In this document: positions 51,074 to 59,483 of the stretch, one piece after another
Layout: each line of letters begins with the position of its first letter
Numbering within the stretch: position 1 is the first letter of the stretch
Origin: Ornithinibacillus xuwenensis
GTDB taxonomy: Bacteria > Bacillota > Bacilli > Bacillales > Amphibacillaceae
DNA length: 64,000 bases
Reading direction: 5' to 3'
Assembly: GCF_039614845.1 (NCBI RefSeq)
Contig: NZ_JBDIML010000008.1
Coordinates: 1-64,000, forward strand
Program-made: the position numbers and the translations under genes
The notes under the pieces: model-generated
Databases searched by the model: none
What the model was told of the DNA's origin: nothing
The model's input: only the letters and a program-made list of their open reading frames with translations

Positions 51074-51105
51074 AACACTAGCCATCCTCGCTGACGGCTA
51101 GTGTC
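51074..51105 (-). terminator. Terminator after the MurE-like gene
   Basis: ACACTAGCC pairs with GGCTAGTGT around 12 bases, immediately beyond the stop codon at 51106. On the plus strand it could also serve the VOC gene. Confidence 0.7.
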
Positions 51106-52584
51106 TTAATTCGAATTAAATATTTCTTGTTTCGTAAATTCATGTAAAACAGCTTGAACAGTATCCTTGTCGGAAAAGGTGTTTAAATGAAAATCTTGTT
51201 GATAATTTTCATGTCCTTTCCCCGTTATCATCACCCAATCTTCATCATTGGCCATCTCAATTGCTTTTTGAATTGCGAGTGTCCGGTCGGGTATAATCAT
51301 GCCTTTATGATTTCCATAAGAACGATTTAATTCCTCTAATGTTTCAATCATCTCCTCTTCTGAGACATTATTTAAATCATCCAATGTTAGGATATAACAA
51401 TCACTTAAATCGGATGTGATTGCTAGCATTTCAGGACGTTTCGTCTTGTCACGATTACCTCTAAATCCAAAGACATGAATCACCCGTTTGGCACCGTAAT
51501 TTTTTGCTGATGTTATACAATGAAAAACAGCATCCGGTGTATGGGCATAATCTATGATAACCGTAGGGGTATGTTCCTGTCTGATTGTTTCAAAGCGTCC
51601 GTTAACCCCTTGAAAAGACATCATGGATTGCTGAATTAAGTTTTGAGGAATGCCGATAGATCTAGCAGTTAAAAAGGCAAGCATTGTGTTGTATTTATTA
51701 TGAGTTCCTGGCATTGGGCATACCATTTCAAAGGAATTACTTTCCGCTTTTGCAGAAATGGTAGAAGTATTTGTTGCTAAATCCAATAACTGAATGTCAT
51801 TATCGCTTGATTGACCGATTGTATATGCTTTTATTCCACGCGGGTTTAGTATGCTAACGAGTTTTTCTCCCCAATAATTATCTTTGTTGATGATTGCCAG
51901 TCCATTTTCTTTAAGGTGGTCAAATAATAGCAATTTAGCTTGGAAGTATTCCTCCATTGTCGAATGATAATCAAGATGCTCATGGTAGAGGTTGGTGAAA
52001 ATTCCAAAATCGAATTGTATTCCCTCTACACGAAACTGTGTTAATCCGTGAGAGGAAACCTCTACTATAACGATTTCATCTTTACATTCTGAAAGAAGCT
52101 TATTCAGCATTAAAACACTAGGAGTTGTATTAGAGCTTGATAAGGTTTCGCCATTAACAATATTTTGTATGGTTCCGATTATGGAACAGCTTTTTCCATT
52201 TTGCTCTAATAAATGCTTGAGAATATAACTTGTGGTTGTTTTTCCATTTGTTCCGGTAATGCCAATCATAATTTTATCCTTAGAAGGATTCTGGTAATAA
52301 TTTTTGGAAATAATACCTAAAGCCTGCCGACTGTTATCGACCTTAATATAGGGAACTACATCAAGATTTAGGCTTTGATCTCCAATAATGATAGTGGCTC
52401 CATTTTGAATCGCGTCTGTTATATAGTCATGACCATCAGAGGTAAATCCCTTTATCGCAATAAATACGTATCCAGGCTTCACGTCTTTTGAATTATCCGC
52501 AATTCCTTTTACCTCTATTTTTGATAGCGTTTGGTCTATATTAGTATGTATTGAAAGCTCTCGTAATAAGTCTCGAAGTAGCAT
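51106..52584 (-). CDS. Orphan MurE-like Mur ligase
   Basis: A 492-residue Mur ligase, closest in layout to MurE (adds the third amino acid to UDP-MurNAc-dipeptide). The ATP site GITGTNGKTTTSYIL, TNLYHEHLDYHSTMEEY, the carbamoylated-Lys region FQAKLLLF, IIDYAHTPDAV and TGKGHENYQ are kept. The amino-acid selectivity loop that reads DNPR in diaminopimelate-adding MurE is DDLN here (TLDDLNNVSEEE), and the usual GGDRD is RGNRD, so another substrate is likely. It is alone, not in a division/cell-wall cluster, suggesting a second MurE paralogue. Function beyond the ligase class is open. Confidence 0.85.
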   Translation of the reverse strand: MLLRDLLRELSIHTNIDQTLSKIEVKGIADNSKDVKPGYVFIAIKGFTSDGHDYITDAIQNGATIIIGDQSLNLDVVPYIKVDNSRQALGIISKNYYQNPSKDKIMIGITGTNGKTTTSYILKHLLEQNGKSCSIIGTIQNIVNGETLSSSNTTPSVLMLNKLLSECKDEIVIVEVSSHGLTQFRVEGIQFDFGIFTNLYHEHLDYHSTMEEYFQAKLLLFDHLKENGLAIINKDNYWGEKLVSILNPRGIKAYTIGQSSDNDIQLLDLATNTSTISAKAESNSFEMVCPMPGTHNKYNTMLAFLTARSIGIPQNLIQQSMMSFQGVNGRFETIRQEHTPTVIIDYAHTPDAVFHCITSAKNYGAKRVIHVFGFRGNRDKTKRPEMLAITSDLSDCYILTLDDLNNVSEEEMIETLEELNRSYGNHKGMIIPDRTLAIQKAIEMANDEDWVMITGKGHENYQQDFHLNTFSDKDTVQAVLHEFTKQEIFNSN

Positions 52585-52859
52585 AGATGTAAGGACTCCC
52601 TCTAGAGTAGAATAAGCAATCGGTGTTCATCCAATCTGTAGAGACAGGAATTAGTATAAACATTTATAGGGTGTGAATTCTTCCATGTATCATGAATGGA
52701 AAAAATAGTTAATTCATAGGATTATAAAGTGTGAAATAATGTATAATGGAATTGATTCATCGTATTGATGCACCAGTAAAGATAGAAAATCTTAAAAATC
52801 TACGTTATACTAAATTCAACATAAATTCAACATAAATTCAATAAGCAAAAGGATTGATA

Positions 52860-53327
52860 ATGATGGTCGAATCCAATAATCTTAATAAAGACCAAGAACT
52901 TTCCCTTAAACTATTTGTCGTATTAACCCGTGCTATTCAAGTCATTGAAAAACACGTGATTCAAAATATTAAAAGCTACGGATTAAATTTGACAGAATTT
53001 GGCGTTCTCGAGTTACTGTATCATAAAGGTGAACAGCCTATACAACGAATCGGTCAGAAGGTTCTATTAGCAAGTAGTAGTATTACATATGTGGTGGATA
53101 AGCTGGAAGAGAAAGAATACATAACCAGAAGGGCATGTCCGACCGATAGACGAGTAACATATGCTGTATTAACGGAATCCGGAAAGAAACTAATGGATGA
53201 GATATTCCCTCAGCATGCAGCTGCGATGCGTGAGATCATGGGTGGGGTTGAAGAACAAGATAAGGAAGTGCTAATTAATCAGCTAAAAGGGTTAGGACTT
53301 CATGCACAGAATCTATCCAATAAGTAA
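52860..53327 (+). CDS. MarR family transcriptional regulator
   Basis: A 155-residue regulator. The winged helix is at about 60-100: QRIGQKVLLASSSITYVVDK, then the wing with ITRRACPTDRRVTYAVLTE (the D-R-R motif of MarR proteins). It would act as a dimer on palindromes. AAAGGA lies six bases before ATG 52860, which is followed by a second ATG. The promoter region contains a direct repeat of CATAAATTCAA at about 52820-52841. Divergent from the MurE-like gene and convergent with the nucleotidase gene. Confidence 0.88.
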   Translation: MMVESNNLNKDQELSLKLFVVLTRAIQVIEKHVIQNIKSYGLNLTEFGVLELLYHKGEQPIQRIGQKVLLASSSITYVVDKLEEKEYITRRACPTDRRVTYAVLTESGKKLMDEIFPQHAAAMREIMGGVEEQDKEVLINQLKGLGLHAQNLSNK

Positions 53328-53331
53328 ATGG

Positions 53332-53368
53332 AAAAGGTATTGCTAGCAAAGATAGCAATACCTTTTAT
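53332..53368 (+). terminator. marR gene terminator
   Basis: AAAAGGTATTGCTA pairs with TAGCAATACCTTTT around seven bases. Confidence 0.9.
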
Positions 53369-53420
53369 ACGTATAAGAAACTAATATCCTACAAAAGCAT
53401 GATTCGTTTTTCTTGATAAC

Positions 53421-53987
53421 CTATTTGAATGTAATCTTATCTAGAAAATCGGACCAATTCACAATTCGGTTAGCTTGATAGTCACGATTATAGGACTGAT
53501 CCTTTAATAAGAGTGTGATTGGTTGTTCAGCGAGCGTTTCTAAAATTGCCGGCTTATCGTCGACATAGTAATCCAAGTGTAAATCTTTAATAATTGTTAC
53601 TTTTTCGTGGTCTTGCATACCGTAGAAAAAGTAATCATCTACAATAGGAAAGCCTTGTTCCCTAAGCCATTCCTTTGTCCTTTCCCCGTGATCCTTTGGT
53701 CTTGCGGTAATGTAATAAATGTCATGCCCCTGTTCATAGAGCTTATTTAATACTTCAACCGCATTATCAAAGGAAGGGCAATCTGTATAATAGATTTCTT
53801 CAAGCGTACTATTCCACAGTGCACTGCCTTCATCATCGGTAAGTCCAAAGGGCTCGTGAATCTCGACTCGTTTTAAATTGTGAAATTCACGTTGGGGGAC
53901 AGCTTTATTTAGTTTCTTTTTATAGATATTGAAAGCATGCTCTCGCAAGTTGATTAATGTGTCATCAATATCAAATCCAAATTTCAT
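53421..53987 (-). CDS. YqfW-like HAD-superfamily nucleotidase/phosphatase
   Basis: A 188-residue HAD hydrolase. Motif I is FDIDDTLI (Asp6, Asp8); motif II ITARP follows near residue 95, and the metal motif near the C-terminus is YYVDDKPA. It resembles B. subtilis YqfW and 5'(3')-deoxyribonucleotidases, so it should remove phosphate from a nucleotide-like compound. It is the third gene of a ribA-ribD-HAD operon, 14 bases after ribD. One candidate substrate is therefore 5-amino-6-ribitylaminouracil 5'-phosphate; that is inference. Confidence 0.82.
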   Translation of the reverse strand: MKFGFDIDDTLINLREHAFNIYKKKLNKAVPQREFHNLKRVEIHEPFGLTDDEGSALWNSTLEEIYYTDCPSFDNAVEVLNKLYEQGHDIYYITARPKDHGERTKEWLREQGFPIVDDYFFYGMQDHEKVTIIKDLHLDYYVDDKPAILETLAEQPITLLLKDQSYNRDYQANRIVNWSDFLDKITFK

Positions 53988-54001
53988 TCTAATCCCTCAA
54001 T

Positions 54002-55093
54002 CTATTCATAAACTGGGTAACCAGTAAATTTAAAATCATTACCAATTTTAACAATATCCGTATTGATGAGCTCTACCGCATCCTCCATATTGGCAATTCC
54101 GTTTCCTTCTAAAAATGTCGGGGCAGCTTTTCCGCCAATTAACTTCGGTGCAAAGTATAGAACTACTTTATCAACTAGTTTATTTTCAAAAAATGAGGCG
54201 TGTATATTTCCTCCGCCTTCAATGATAAGGGAGGAGATTAAGTTTTCACCTAACAGTTCTACGACTTCCATTGGATTAACGGAAGTGGTGCTGTTTGTTT
54301 CGAACACCTTAATGCCTTTTTCTTCTAGAAGTTGCTTTTTCTGTATATCATAATGCTTACTCGTGAATATCCATGTTTCGGCATTATGATCTGCTACAAC
54401 CTGGGCATCTAGTGGAATCTTTAAAGCTGTGTCCATAATGACACGAATTGGATTTCTGCCAATTGGAATGCGTGCTGTTAAGGAAGGATTGTCCTCTATA
54501 ACTGTATTAATTCCAACTAATATTGCCATATGTTCACTTCTTAGTTGATGGACATCGAGTCTTGAATCCTCCGTTGTTATCCATTTACTGCTCAAGGTAT
54601 GGGTTGCAACTTTGCCGTCTAAGGTAGCTGCTGCTTTAAGTGTTATGAATGGCTTTTTCTCAACAATAAACTTATTAAAGACCTCATTCATTTGAATTGC
54701 TTCGCGTTCACGAATTCCAGTAATGACCTCAATACCAGCATTCTTCAAAATGTTAACCCCATTCCCAGCAACAATTGGGTTCGGGTCTAAGGTAGCAATA
54801 ACGACTCTTTTAATTCCTGCTTCAACAATTGCTTCTGCGCAAGGTCCAGTTCTACCATGATGAGAACAAGGCTCGAGGGTAACATAAATTGTTCCATTCT
54901 TTGCCTTATCTCCCGCCATTCGCAGCGCATGTATCTCCGCATGGGGTTCACCAGCTTTTAAATGGGTTCCAACCCCAACGATTCGGTTGTCATTCACAAT
55001 GACAGAGCCCACTAGAGGATTGGGATCAGTTTGTCCCTTCATAGCCCTTGCATTTTGCAAGGCTAGGTCCATATAAAATTCATGGCTAGTCAT
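54002..55093 (-). CDS. ribD: Bifunctional pyrimidine deaminase/reductase RibD
   Basis: A 363-residue enzyme performing the second and third steps of riboflavin synthesis. The N-terminal deaminase (about 1-145) has the zinc site HAEIHAL and EPCSHHGRTGPCAEA. The C-terminal reductase (about 148-363) shows KAAATLDGKVATHT, ILVGINTVIEDNPSLTAR and IIEGGGNIHASF. Length fits the family. It overlaps ribA by eight bases and precedes the HAD gene. Neither riboflavin synthase (ribE) nor lumazine synthase (ribH) follows, and no FMN riboswitch is present. Confidence 0.95.
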   Translation of the reverse strand: MTSHEFYMDLALQNARAMKGQTDPNPLVGSVIVNDNRIVGVGTHLKAGEPHAEIHALRMAGDKAKNGTIYVTLEPCSHHGRTGPCAEAIVEAGIKRVVIATLDPNPIVAGNGVNILKNAGIEVITGIREREAIQMNEVFNKFIVEKKPFITLKAAATLDGKVATHTLSSKWITTEDSRLDVHQLRSEHMAILVGINTVIEDNPSLTARIPIGRNPIRVIMDTALKIPLDAQVVADHNAETWIFTSKHYDIQKKQLLEEKGIKVFETNSTTSVNPMEVVELLGENLISSLIIEGGGNIHASFFENKLVDKVVLYFAPKLIGGKAAPTFLEGNGIANMEDAVELINTDIVKIGNDFKFTGYPVYE

Positions 55094-55841
55094 TGGAACA
55101 GTTCCTTTCCTCCTGTATGTGCCCAGACTTTACGACCTTGGTCTGTAAGTAGCGTTCGTTATATTCAGATACGTCTCCCCATAAAGGAATTCGACCAGTT
55201 AATGTTAACCCAGCATTTTTCATTGCTTCTAGCTTTAATGGGTTATTGGTAATTAACGTGACTGGCTTTGAGCGTAGACGCTTCAGTACAAGAATTGCAT
55301 CATCGTAGTTTCTGGAGTCATTGACAAATCCTAGTCCTTCATTCGCTTCTACGGTATCAAATCCATTTTCTTGAAGAACATATGCCATTGCTTTTGAAAA
55401 GAGCCCGATTCCTCGGCCTTCATGGTTTGCTAAATAAAATAATGCGCCAGCACCATGTTCCTTGATTTTTCTCATCGATTCTTTTAACTGGAATCCGCAG
55501 TCACATCGCTTACTTCCAAATATATCACCAGTATGACAGATGGAGTGCATGCGAATTAAAGCATCTTCACTGTTTTCAAAATCTCCGTATACCAATACAC
55601 TAGATTGCTGATAATCAGCTAAGTTCTTGGAGGAAAGGTTGTCAATGATTTTTTGGTAATCATCAGTAACCTCCTCACAGTTTAACCATGAATACCATTT
55701 GAATTCTACGGTTTCTCCATATAAATTAACGGGTAATCGCACTGGTCCTACTAAATATATTGCACCTTCTGATGTGTTAATTGATTGTATTTTATCCTTT
55801 AGTACGGTTAGTACTTTTGATTCTAATTTCATTTGTCCCAT
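55086..55841 (-). CDS. ribA: GTP cyclohydrolase II (RibA)
   Basis: A 251-residue enzyme opening the imidazole ring of GTP, the first step of riboflavin-type pathways. The zinc site is C-x10-C-x-C in SICHTGDIFGSKRCDCGFQL, with the catalytic EGRGIGL and the GTP-binding DTVEANEGLGF and TNNPLKLEAM. It is a stand-alone RibA with about 70 extra N-terminal residues that are not the RibB domain found fused in most Bacilli. AAAGGAG precedes ATG 55841; the frame opens upstream at 55895. First gene of a three-gene operon with ribD and a HAD phosphatase. Confidence 0.94.
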   Translation of the reverse strand: MGQMKLESKVLTVLKDKIQSINTSEGAIYLVGPVRLPVNLYGETVEFKWYSWLNCEEVTDDYQKIIDNLSSKNLADYQQSSVLVYGDFENSEDALIRMHSICHTGDIFGSKRCDCGFQLKESMRKIKEHGAGALFYLANHEGRGIGLFSKAMAYVLQENGFDTVEANEGLGFVNDSRNYDDAILVLKRLRSKPVTLITNNPLKLEAMKNAGLTLTGRIPLWGDVSEYNERYLQTKVVKSGHIQEERNCSND

Positions 55842-55992
55842 TGTACAAACTCCTTTCACTGCCATAAGTATAAATAAAAAACATTTTCGCTTCAATTTAT
55901 CTTTCTCGGGGGGGTTCCTTTTTATAAAAACGTACTTGTTTTAGAGTATGATACATTGTTCGTAATTGCCTGGGACGATAAAAAGGAAATGG

Positions 55993-56013
55993 GATAACCG
56001 ATATCAGGTTATC
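55993..56013 (-). terminator. Terminator of the SAP-domain gene
   Basis: GATAACC pairs with GGTTATC around seven bases, at the stop codon; followed on the minus strand by CCCATTTCCTTTTT. Confidence 0.6.
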
Positions 56014-56578
56014 AGGAATGGAAAGCTGAATATTTATTACTCCCAGGAATACTCCTGATTTTCTTCCACGCTGCTATGGCATCCCCTTTAGTTTTTCCTG
56101 TGTTCATCGGGTCAGCAAAGAAATCCCGAATAAATTGGTTGTATTCAAATTGTGGAGCAATTTCTGTTCTGTAATCTGGCTCCTTCTTTCTCTTTTCTTC
56201 TTCATACCACGCTTGTATCGCATCGCGGTATGTTTTCCCAATATTGTTTTTAAAGAATTTTTGTATGTATGTCGAGAAATGAAAATTCGGAATGACGGAT
56301 TTGAAAAACGCTCGTACCTCTTGACTACACCGGTGGTTCTCATCAATAACCGTATCGAGACTTAATTTTTCATTTGGTTTTCCCTTATATAGACGCTTTC
56401 TGGCAGGCTTTTCGATTTCACCTGTTAACAAGTATTTTTCGATTCTGTTGTTCAATTCTGCTTTGGAGCCTGAAACCCCTAGATGGTTAATCCGACAGAA
56501 TTGTTGGAGCTCTTCTTTTAACCAATAATAGTTTCGAAAATCTTGAATGGTTATATCCTTATTGAGCTTCGGTCGCAT
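56012..56578 (-). CDS. SAP-domain (DUF6434-like) protein
   Basis: A 188-residue protein. An N-terminal SAP-like helix-extended loop-helix (about 14-52: YYWLKEELQQFCRINHLGVS, then GSKAELNNRIEKYL) suggests DNA or RNA binding. The rest includes KFFKNNIGKTYRDAIQAWYE and FFADPMNTGKTKGDAIAAWK, two similar blocks. The role is unknown. GAGGTG lies before ATG 56578; the frame opens at 56617. Divergent from the first PadR operon. Confidence 0.72.
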   Translation of the reverse strand: MRPKLNKDITIQDFRNYYWLKEELQQFCRINHLGVSGSKAELNNRIEKYLLTGEIEKPARKRLYKGKPNEKLSLDTVIDENHRCSQEVRAFFKSVIPNFHFSTYIQKFFKNNIGKTYRDAIQAWYEEEKRKKEPDYRTEIAPQFEYNQFIRDFFADPMNTGKTKGDAIAAWKKIRSIPGSNKYSAFHS

Positions 56579-56678
56579 GCTAAACACCTCACTTTTATAA
56601 GTTAGATTATAGAACAAACGTTCCGTTCTGGCAATTTTTAAAATTTTCTATTGCAAAATAAAGTTAATTTATGCTATT

Positions 56679-56707
56679 ATATCGACATACGATATATCGA
56701 TAGTTGA
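56679..56707 (+). promoter_or_regulatory. PadR operator upstream of the first padR gene
   Basis: Inverted repeat ATATCG (56679-56684), five bases, CGATAT (56690-56695), followed by a second ATATCGATA copy (56694-56702). PadR proteins typically bind ATA-rich palindromes near their own promoters; binding here is inferred. Confidence 0.6.
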
Positions 56708-56727
56708 TACAATGGTGGTGAGTAGTA

Positions 56728-57063
56728 ATGGCAAAGCAACCGGAGGATTTTTTACCCTTATCTCAGGCGACTTACTACATTCTTTTGTCTTTAAGAGAGA
56801 TTCGTCATGGTTATGCAATCATGCAGGATGTAGAAGTAGTAAGCCAAGGAGAGGTGACGATGGGACCTGGAACATTGTATGGTGCACTAGGAAAGCTGGA
56901 GAAGCAAAATATCATTTCCAAGGCTGCTGTAGAGGACAAAGATCGTCGAAAGTATTATCAATTAACAGAACTTGGCAAGAAAGTTTTAAAGCTCGAGTAT
57001 ATAAGGCTAAAATCATTAGTTGAAAATGCAAGTGAGATTATTAGCGTGATGGAGGAGGAGTAA
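56728..57063 (+). CDS. PadR family transcriptional regulator (first)
   Basis: A 111-residue regulator with the PadR winged helix: YYILLSLREIRHGYAIMQDV, then GPGTLYGALGKLEKQNIISK and DRRKYYQLTELGKKVL. The C-terminal helix (about 88-111) is for dimerisation. It ends one base before the DUF2812 gene. Translational coupling and shared strand suggest that the regulator controls that membrane protein. A palindromic site lies just upstream. Confidence 0.9.
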   Translation: MAKQPEDFLPLSQATYYILLSLREIRHGYAIMQDVEVVSQGEVTMGPGTLYGALGKLEKQNIISKAAVEDKDRRKYYQLTELGKKVLKLEYIRLKSLVENASEIISVMEEE

Positions 57064-57064
57064 C

Positions 57065-57577
57065 ATGACAAAGAAAAAGTTTAAGCTATTTCTAGCTTAC
57101 GATGTCGAGAAGGAAGAAAAATGGTTAACGGAAATGTCTACTAAAGGACTACATCTTAAAAAATATCGATTATTCACCTATACCTTTGAGGAGAATAAAG
57201 AGGAATCTTATATCTATCAGGTGGATTTTAGACCGGATGCGAAAGAAGATTATTTTCGGTTATATGAGGATGCTGGGTGGGAGCATGTAACAGGTGCTGT
57301 GAATCTTTTCCATTATTTTCGTGTCCCAACTAGCCAACAGGATATACAAAAGATTTATTCCGATAAAGAATCCATATTAGAATCATACAAGCGAATGATG
57401 AGCTATTACTTAATGATCTTTTTCTTATGCATGGCAGGGCAATTAGCATTAGTATTAAGCTGGAAGGGATATTTTGTACAATATCTTGCTGCTGGTTTAG
57501 TGTTAATCGTCATTGTGCTCTATATCAATTTGTTTATTTCCCTCAAGCTCAAAATAAATTATTACCGGAGAAATTGA
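57065..57577 (+). CDS. DUF2812 membrane protein
   Basis: A 170-residue protein. The cytoplasmic N-terminal part (about 1-112) has the DUF2812 pattern EKEEKWLTEMSTKGLHLKKY and YQVDFRPDAKEDYFRLYEDA plus GWEHV; two membrane helices follow at about 118-135 and 140-162. DUF2812 proteins usually follow a PadR regulator in Firmicutes, as here, but no function is known. GGAGGAGTA precedes the ATG. Confidence 0.85.
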   Translation: MTKKKFKLFLAYDVEKEEKWLTEMSTKGLHLKKYRLFTYTFEENKEESYIYQVDFRPDAKEDYFRLYEDAGWEHVTGAVNLFHYFRVPTSQQDIQKIYSDKESILESYKRMMSYYLMIFFLCMAGQLALVLSWKGYFVQYLAAGLVLIVIVLYINLFISLKLKINYYRRN

Positions 57578-57590
57578 ATAAACCGTTGTG

Positions 57591-57616
57591 AAGACCTCGT
57601 CCTAGAGGTCTTTTTC
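57591..57616 (+). terminator. Terminator of the PadR-DUF2812 operon
   Basis: AAGACCTC pairs with GAGGTCTT around six bases and continues into TTT. Confidence 0.88.
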
Positions 57617-57754
57617 ATTATTTTGCTATTTTTTTATAACAGTACCTTGCAATAAACAGTAGTGTGTGTTAAATTGTTCTTAGCAACGTATAATCCATAA
57701 ACAGGTACTATACATTATACAGTAGTGAAACTAATAAAAAGAGGTGTTAAGAAT

Positions 57755-58078
57755 TTGAACGTACAATTTAAAAAAGGTGTGCTTGAGTTATGCGTCATGG
57801 TTTTATTAGAAAAGCAGGATCGTTATGGCTATGAGCTTGTTCAAAAGATTTCTGATCGTATTGCGATTTCTGAGGGGACTGTTTATCCGTTATTAAGAAG
57901 GTTAACAAAAGAGGGATACTTTACCACCTATTTAAAGGAATCGACAGAAGGTCCATCGCGAAAATACTATCAGCTAACAGAGGAAGGAAGATCCTACCTC
58001 CAGGAGTTATTAACAGATTGGAAGGAATTCACAAATGGTGTGAATCAATTAATCGAGGAAGGTGTTGGGAATGAATAA
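57755..58078 (+). CDS. PadR family transcriptional regulator (second)
   Basis: A 107-residue PadR regulator (MNVQFKKGVLELCVMVLLEK; RYGYELVQKISDRI; SEGTVYPLLRRLTKEGYF; GPSRKYYQLTEEG). TTG 57755 is about ten bases after AGAGGTG; the upstream GTG at 57725 lacks a site. A run of PadR-like half-sites (ACTATACATTATACAGT) lies at 57706-57722. It overlaps the HAAS-domain gene by eight bases, so regulator and membrane protein are coupled. Confidence 0.9.
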   Translation: MNVQFKKGVLELCVMVLLEKQDRYGYELVQKISDRIAISEGTVYPLLRRLTKEGYFTTYLKESTEGPSRKYYQLTEEGRSYLQELLTDWKEFTNGVNQLIEEGVGNE

Positions 58079-58631
58079 GGAACAGTTTTTTGCCAAATTA
58101 AATGATTTGTTGAAGCGGCTACCCGCAGCCGAAAAGAATGATATTTTGCAAGACTTTCAGGAGCATTTTGAAATAGGAAAAAGTGAAGGGAAGACAGAAG
58201 AAGAAATCGTTGCTTCGCTTGGTTCACCTCAGCAAATTTCAAAGGAATTAGTTGCAACATATCACTTAGAGCAGGCCGAGACTTCTGCTTCGACTGGTAA
58301 TATTCTACGGGCGGTATGGGCAGTAATTGGTCTAGGATTTTTTAATCTTGTTATCGTATTAGGCCCTTTTATCGGTCTAGTAGGTGTTATGCTTGGTGGA
58401 TGGGCAGTTGGTATATCCTTTATTCTTTCACCTGTGCTTGTATTAATAAATGTAGCAGTTTACCCAGAAGTGTTTTCATTCTATGATTTATTCTTTTCAA
58501 TTGGGCTTACCGGGTTAGGAATTTTTATTACGATAGGAATGTATTATGTAACAAGATTTGTTATAAAAGGATTTGTGAAGTATTTGAACTATAATGTTCG
58601 ACTTGTTAAAGGAGGAATGAAAGATGCCTAA
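58071..58631 (+). CDS. HAAS/DUF1700 domain membrane protein
   Basis: A 186-residue protein. The N-terminal HAAS domain (about 1-65: FFAKLNDLLKRLPAAEKND, then EEIVASLGSPQQISKEL) is a small three-helix signalling module, followed by about four membrane helices (about 78-165). Genes of this kind lie between PadR regulators and DUF4097 proteins in many Firmicutes and are thought to act in envelope stress signalling, as with LiaI/LiaG-like systems. ATG 58071; the earlier GTG is less likely. Confidence 0.85.
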   Translation: MNKEQFFAKLNDLLKRLPAAEKNDILQDFQEHFEIGKSEGKTEEEIVASLGSPQQISKELVATYHLEQAETSASTGNILRAVWAVIGLGFFNLVIVLGPFIGLVGVMLGGWAVGISFILSPVLVLINVAVYPEVFSFYDLFFSIGLTGLGIFITIGMYYVTRFVIKGFVKYLNYNVRLVKGGMKDA

Positions 58632-59430
58632 GCAGCGATTATGGTTAATGTTAGCCTCCATTCTACTAATTGTAGGAATTATTGGGAGCGTGCTAACGTA
58701 CAGAGCCTCTAATGCATCAGAGCGAATTATGGAAAAGAAAGCATTTGATGTAAATAATATTACAGAGTTTTATGTTGAAAGTGATAACGCTAGTGTCGAG
58801 ATAATACCAACCGATGAAGAAGTTATGACTGTTGAATTCACTGCTAATGAATCACATACAAAGTATAAATTTGAAGCGAAGCAAGATGGAAATAAGCTAT
58901 CGGTTATCGCGAAAGAGAAATTTCTAAAGTTCTTTAACGTTAGCTTTGATTTTGACTTTTCAAGTCCCAAGTTAGTTATACAGCTTCCAGAAAAGCAGTA
59001 TGAGAATCTTCAAGTGGATGTTGATAACGGAAAAATAATTGCTGAAAATTTAACGATCGAAAACGTGGATTTGGAGTCGGAGAATGGTAGAATACGTGTT
59101 TCTAGCCTAGATGCTACCTCTACAAAGGTACAATCAGAAAATGGACGTATTGAACTACAAGACGTAACAGGTGCTATTACAGGGGATGTTACGAACGGTA
59201 GTACGACACTGATTACAGACAATTTGGATCGTCCAATTGATTTAGAATCTGTTAATGGCAGAATTGAAGTACAAACTGAAAATGAACCAACAAATGCTAC
59301 GATTGACATAAGTGTAGTCAATGGTAAAGGTGAAATATTTGGTCGTGATTCGGAACATGAAATTTTCGGAGATGGCGAAAATAAAGTTAACTTAAAGACG
59401 GTGAACGGAAGCGTAACTGTAACAAAATAA
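58624..59430 (+). CDS. DUF4097 beta-helix repeat protein
   Basis: A 268-residue protein with an N-terminal membrane anchor (about 7-28) and an outer part made of short beta-strand repeats: VDVDNGKIIAENLTIENVDLE, SENGRIRVSSLDA, SENGRIELQDVTG, SVNGRIEVQTEN, TVNGSVTVTK. The NG(x)I/V repeat marks the DUF4097/DUF4098 fold, akin to bactofilin-type beta helices and to LiaG. It overlaps the HAAS gene by eight bases. Together with PadR and HAAS it forms a predicted three-gene envelope module of unknown role. Confidence 0.88.
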   Translation: MPKQRLWLMLASILLIVGIIGSVLTYRASNASERIMEKKAFDVNNITEFYVESDNASVEIIPTDEEVMTVEFTANESHTKYKFEAKQDGNKLSVIAKEKFLKFFNVSFDFDFSSPKLVIQLPEKQYENLQVDVDNGKIIAENLTIENVDLESENGRIRVSSLDATSTKVQSENGRIELQDVTGAITGDVTNGSTTLITDNLDRPIDLESVNGRIEVQTENEPTNATIDISVVNGKGEIFGRDSEHEIFGDGENKVNLKTVNGSVTVTK

Positions 59431-59439
59431 TGAATTAGG

Positions 59440-59475
59440 AAAAAGGTGGCACTATTGAATGTGCCACCTTTTCTT
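59440..59475 (+). terminator. DUF4097 terminator, bidirectional
   Basis: AAAAGGTGGCAC pairs with GTGCCACCTTTT around eight bases between convergent genes. Confidence 0.9.
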
Positions 59476-59483
59476 ATGAATTC

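Noticed and set aside
55842..56011. FMN riboswitch before ribA
   Set aside because: None of the conserved RFN-element segments is present in this short interval, which holds only a small hairpin.
56712..57023. 103-codon frame overlapping the first padR gene
   Set aside because: It is offset by one frame from a clear PadR protein with a normal start and shows no family features.
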